64,000 nucleotides of DNA from the NCBI GenBank assembly GCA_947593925.1, contig CANQDU010000003.1, positions 179,359 to 243,358 of the forward strand. The letters run 5' to 3'. The stretch is from an uncultured Clostridia bacterium (lineage in GTDB: Bacteria > Bacillota > Clostridia > Oscillospirales > JAAYOS01). This document shows, piece by piece, positions 61,205 through 64,000 of the stretch. Both the position numbers and the translations under genes were made by a program. The number at the start of each line of letters is the position of its first letter. Within the stretch, counting starts at the first letter, position 1. Under the pieces are notes generated by a model. The model was not told the origin of the DNA and made no database searches. It worked only from the letters and a program-made list of their open reading frames with translations.

Positions 61205-62419
61205 CTACTTAGTCATTACCGGCGAGCGGGTGAGATCCTCCCGCGCGGTGTGCAGCTCGGCGGACGGGCGTGCGAGCGCGTACAGGTCGCCCGCGAGCAC
61301 CTCCGCGCGGAAGATCCGCCGCGCATCCTCTCCGAGTGAGTTTATCTCCGCGCTCTTTGTTATGACCGGCAGCCGTGCCCTCGTCTTCATCTCGCGCAGC
61401 AGCTCACGCCCACGCGCGTTTGCGGCGAGGACGCGGAGGTACTGCGGCCTGAGCGAGGTCAGCTCCGCGTCTATACCGAGAAACGCCGCGAGGAGTATCC
61501 GGCGTATCCGCGCGAGGGCGTAGCGCTTGGTCTTGGCGTTCATCGCCGCCTCCGCCACCGTCCGTGCGGACGCGACGGCGCGCTCGAGACGGTTCTCCAG
61601 TCCCTCGCTCACGTCGCTGATCTTTGCGTAGTCGGCGGCGGTGAGGCGGCGGAGCGCGCTCATCATTATCGCGTCCGCCATGGCCGCGACGACCGGGCCC
61701 GCGCCGCGCGCCATCTCGCGGATGAACACCTCCGCCGCGCCGTCCGGGATGTACTTCATGGCGGAGTATGCCGCGCCGGAGCGCATCAGCTCGCGGATGT
61801 ACGCGGCGGAGGCGTTGCTCCCCTCCGCGTAGGAGCTGTCGTGCTCCGCGCCCTCGCGGCGGACGGTGCAGGCGTCGAGCTTGTACCCTCCGCGCTCTAT
61901 CGCGCGCAGGTACTCTATTGCAAGATTGTTGTTCGGCCCGCGAAGGAGCGCGGCGTCCGCGCCGAGCAGCTCGTCCGCCGCGCGCTGGCGCACCGCCGCG
62001 TAGCTCTCCCCCGAGTCCATCAGCTCGCCGACTCGGCGGCTGAACGCCTCGGCGTTCATCGCGTGCGCCGCGCGGCGGAGCGCCGCGACGTCGCCGCACT
62101 CGCTGCCGAAGCTCACGGTATCGCAGACGCCTGTGGCGTCGATGAGCTCCAAGCCCGCCGTCGCGAACCGCTCCGCCGAGCTTATCGCGTACGCCGCCGG
62201 AAGCTCTATGACGAGGTCGGCTCCGCCGGGCGCGGACACCGCCGCCTCCGCGCGGCTGAACTTGTCAAAGACCGCGAACTCGCCCCGCTGTACGAAGCTG
62301 CCGCTCATCACCGCGACTATCGCCGCGTCTCCGCCGAGCGCGCGCCGCGTGCTCTCTATGTGGAAAAGGTGCCCCGTGTGGAACGGGTTGTACTCCGCGA
62401 CTATGCCCGCCGCTCTCAT
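61205..62419 (-). CDS. tmcAL: tRNA(Met) cytidine acetate ligase
   Basis: Uses acetate and ATP to make N4-acetylcytidine at position 34 of elongator tRNA(Met). The 404 residues start MRAAGIVAEYNPFHTGHLFH, with the nucleotidyltransferase HTGH motif, then VMSGSFVQRGEFAVFDKFSR and GPNNNLAIEYLRAI. It is divergent from ackA, which makes or uses the acetate pool. Confidence 0.94.
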   Translation of the reverse strand: MRAAGIVAEYNPFHTGHLFHIESTRRALGGDAAIVAVMSGSFVQRGEFAVFDKFSRAEAAVSAPGGADLVIELPAAYAISSAERFATAGLELIDATGVCDTVSFGSECGDVAALRRAAHAMNAEAFSRRVGELMDSGESYAAVRQRAADELLGADAALLRGPNNNLAIEYLRAIERGGYKLDACTVRREGAEHDSSYAEGSNASAAYIRELMRSGAAYSAMKYIPDGAAEVFIREMARGAGPVVAAMADAIMMSALRRLTAADYAKISDVSEGLENRLERAVASARTVAEAAMNAKTKRYALARIRRILLAAFLGIDAELTSLRPQYLRVLAANARGRELLREMKTRARLPVITKSAEINSLGEDARRIFRAEVLAGDLYALARPSAELHTAREDLTRSPVMTK

Positions 62420-62459
62420 ATAAAAACCCCCTTATCGGGAATAAACCGGCAATTTGGAG

Positions 62460-62512
62460 TTGCAAAGCCGCACGGTTTGTAGTAAAATAACTGTTATGAA
62501 CCGCACGGTTTG
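62460..62512 (+). promoter_or_regulatory. Promoter of ackA with paired direct repeats
   Basis: TTGCAA (62460-62465), 17 bp, TAAAAT (62483-62488). The 12-mer CCGCACGGTTTG occurs at 62468-62479, inside the spacer, and at 62501-62512, 33 bp later on the same face of the helix. This suggests an operator covering the promoter. Confidence 0.68.
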
Positions 62513-62571
62513 GAATTATCTTATCACATTATATTGCGGAGCGCAAGCTCCGGGGAAAGGGAGTCTCTAAC

Positions 62572-63771
62572 TTGAAAATACTTGTCATCAACGCCGGCAG
62601 CTCCTCGCTCAAGTATCAGCTCTTCGACACGGCGGACGGAAGCGTCCTCGCGAAGGGTCTCTGCGAGCGCATCGGCATACCCGGCGGCCACGTCAAGCAC
62701 ACCCCCGCCGGCCGCGACACCTTTGAAGAGGACTACAAGATGGATTCTCATGCGGACGGTATCCGCCGCGTCATAGAGCTCATGACGACCGGCGACACCG
62801 CCGTCATCGGCTCGATGAGCGAGATAGACGCCGTCGGCCACCGCGTCCTGCACGGCGGCGCGGAGTTCAGCGGCTCGGTGCTCGTCACTCCCGAAGTTAA
62901 GGAAGCGATAAAGCGCTGCATCCCGCTCGGCCCGCTCCACAATCCCGCAAATCTCACCGGCATCCTCGCCTGCGAGGAGGCTATGGGTGACATTCCGCAG
63001 GTCGCCGTCTTTGACACCGCGTTCCACCAGACCATGCCGGACTACGCATATATGTACGCCATCCCCTACGAGTACTACGAGAAATATCAGATCCGCCGCT
63101 ACGGCTTCCACGGCACCTCCCACCGCTACGTCTCCGCGAAGGCGGCGGAGTTCCTCGGCCGTGACATCAAGGATCTCAAGATAGTCACCTGCCACCTCGG
63201 CAACGGCTCGTCGATAGCCGCCGTGGACGGCGGCAAGTGCGTCGATACCTCGATGGGTCTCACCCCGCTCGAGGGCCTGCCGATGGGCACCCGCTCCGGC
63301 AACCTTGACCCCGCGATACTTGAGTTCGTCATGAAGAACGAGGGCATTTCGGACATAAGCGAGATGCTGAACATCCTCAACAAGAAGAGCGGCATGCTCG
63401 GCGTCAGCGGCGTTTCGAGCGACTTCCGCGACCTCTTCGCCGCGCGGGACGCCGGCAACGCGCGCGCAAAGCTCGCCCTCAGCTGCTTCACCTACTCCAT
63501 ACGCAAGTTCATCGGCTCCTACGCCGCCGCGATGGGCGGGCTGGACGTCGTGGTGTTCACGGCGGGCGTCGGCGAGAACAACGCCGGTATCCGCGCCGAC
63601 TCTGTGAAGGGTCTCGAGTTCATGGGCGTGAAGATAGACGACGCGAAAAACAACACCCGCGGCACGGTGGACGTCACCGGCGAGGGTTCGCGCGTCAAGG
63701 TGCTCGTCATCCCGACCGACGAGGAGTTCGTCATCGCTTCCGACACGGAAGAGATAGTGAAGGCGCTGTAA
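62572..63771 (+). CDS. ackA: Acetate kinase
   Basis: Makes ATP and acetate from acetyl phosphate, the main energy step of acetate fermentation. The 399 residues show KILVINAGSSSLKYQL, GHRVLHGGAEF, RYGFHGTSHRYVS, CHLGNGSSIAAV and FTAGVGENN. The start is a TTG at 62572, with AAAGGGAG upstream; no in-frame ATG exists before the first conserved motif. pta is not adjacent. Single-gene unit followed by hairpin element A. Confidence 0.98.
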   Translation: MKILVINAGSSSLKYQLFDTADGSVLAKGLCERIGIPGGHVKHTPAGRDTFEEDYKMDSHADGIRRVIELMTTGDTAVIGSMSEIDAVGHRVLHGGAEFSGSVLVTPEVKEAIKRCIPLGPLHNPANLTGILACEEAMGDIPQVAVFDTAFHQTMPDYAYMYAIPYEYYEKYQIRRYGFHGTSHRYVSAKAAEFLGRDIKDLKIVTCHLGNGSSIAAVDGGKCVDTSMGLTPLEGLPMGTRSGNLDPAILEFVMKNEGISDISEMLNILNKKSGMLGVSGVSSDFRDLFAARDAGNARAKLALSCFTYSIRKFIGSYAAAMGGLDVVVFTAGVGENNAGIRADSVKGLEFMGVKIDDAKNNTRGTVDVTGEGSRVKVLVIPTDEEFVIASDTEEIVKAL

Positions 63772-63780
63772 TCCTTGCAC

Positions 63781-64000
63781 CCCCTTACGAAGTAAAACTT
63801 CGAGGGTTTATGCGGAACCTGGCGGTTCCGAGGGCATTGCGGGGCAAGCCCCGCGTCCTTGGTAGAGCAGAGCTCTACCGACACCTTACGGGGGCGCTGC
63901 CCCCGCACCCCTGGCGGGGCTGTGCCGCCCCGCACCCCTGCATTACTTTTTGCTCGCGCAAAAAGTAATCAAAAAGCGCGCTTAAGGGAGAGGGCTTTGC
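63781..64000 (+). repeat. Modular hairpin element A, copy 2 (cut by window edge)
   Basis: After ackA: CGAAG/CTTCG (63788-63802), GGAACC/GGTTCC (63814-63829), GCGGGGC/GCCCCGC (63839-63854), GGTAGAGC/GCTCTACC (63861-63879), GGGGGC/GCCCCC (63890-63904), GCGGGGC..GCCCCGC (about 63914-63932), TTACTTTTTGC/GCAAAAAGTAA (63943-63968), AAGCGCGCTT and the start of the GGGAGAGGGC stem. It is the same series as copy 1 at 3312-3588 in reverse complement, with three additional hairpins. Confidence 0.85.

Noticed and set aside
1-64000. tRNA or rRNA genes and insertion sequences
   Set aside because: No tRNA arm pattern, rRNA core sequence or transposase was recognised in the intergenic regions read.

Overview
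This window comes from the chromosome of a GC-rich, fermentative, probably spore-forming Clostridia-type Firmicute, most likely an uncultured gut Oscillospiraceae/Ruminococcaceae relative. I infer this from the Firmicutes gene orders (yicC-remA-gmk-rpoZ-priA-def-fmt-rsmB-rlmN-prpC-prkC-rsgA; cdaA-cdaR; tsf-rpsB), AdhE and acetate kinase as fermentation ends, a YlmC/YmxH-type protein, an SLH surface protein, an anaerobic sulfatase-maturing enzyme, many plant-glycoside enzymes, Shine-Dalgarno sites of the GGAGG type and TTGACA/TATAAT promoters. No 16S rRNA or tRNA gene was seen, so the placement is only as good as these genes.

Layout. 1-8.1 kb: a cut-off kinase-like gene, adhE with a near-consensus Rex operator, a sirtuin, and a four-gene Mn/Zn ABC importer with overlapping genes. 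8.3-10.9 kb: a GH78 rhamnosidase. 11-25.9 kb: a long minus-strand housekeeping cluster covering translation, nucleotide metabolism, replication restart, PASTA kinase signalling and rRNA modification. 26-28.2 kb: the c-di-AMP synthase pair. 28.3-35.8 kb: a plant-glycoside block made of GH3, GH127, an esterase and a two-subunit C-glycoside deglycosidase, in two transcription units. 36-38.8 kb: Trk potassium uptake. 39-43.7 kb, plus strand: a second GH3 and an Old-Yellow-Enzyme-type iron-sulfur flavoprotein. 44.1-53.3 kb: an ECF vitamin transporter S component, an ABC exporter, a cysteine-type sulfatase with its maturase, a circularly permuted GH3 and its divergent LacI regulator. 53.5-57.7 kb: a 1401-residue SLH surface protein. 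58.2-63.8 kb: tsf, rpsB, ymxH-like, tmcAL and ackA.

How it fits together. The cell appears to ferment plant glycosides. Rhamnosidase, beta-glucosidases, arabinofuranosidase, an esterase, a sulfatase and a C-glycoside lyase strip sugars and decorations from plant material. AdhE and AckA dispose of acetyl-CoA as ethanol and acetate, with Rex probably balancing NADH at adhE.

Most unusual are non-coding features. (1) Two families of modular hairpin elements lie between genes (A at 3312-3588 and 63781-64000; B at 43684-43976, 60101-60441, 60601-60731 and 60775-60905). Their stems change in a compensating way and whole hairpins are gained or lost. (2) The 3' end of the ymxH-like gene is present three times at an exact 174-bp period with element B in between, and every difference between copies is synonymous. 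(3) A 109-bp promoter-bearing segment upstream of the SLH gene is flanked by two inverted 28-bp sites, each built as two arms around an identical 8-bp core. It looks like an invertible promoter.
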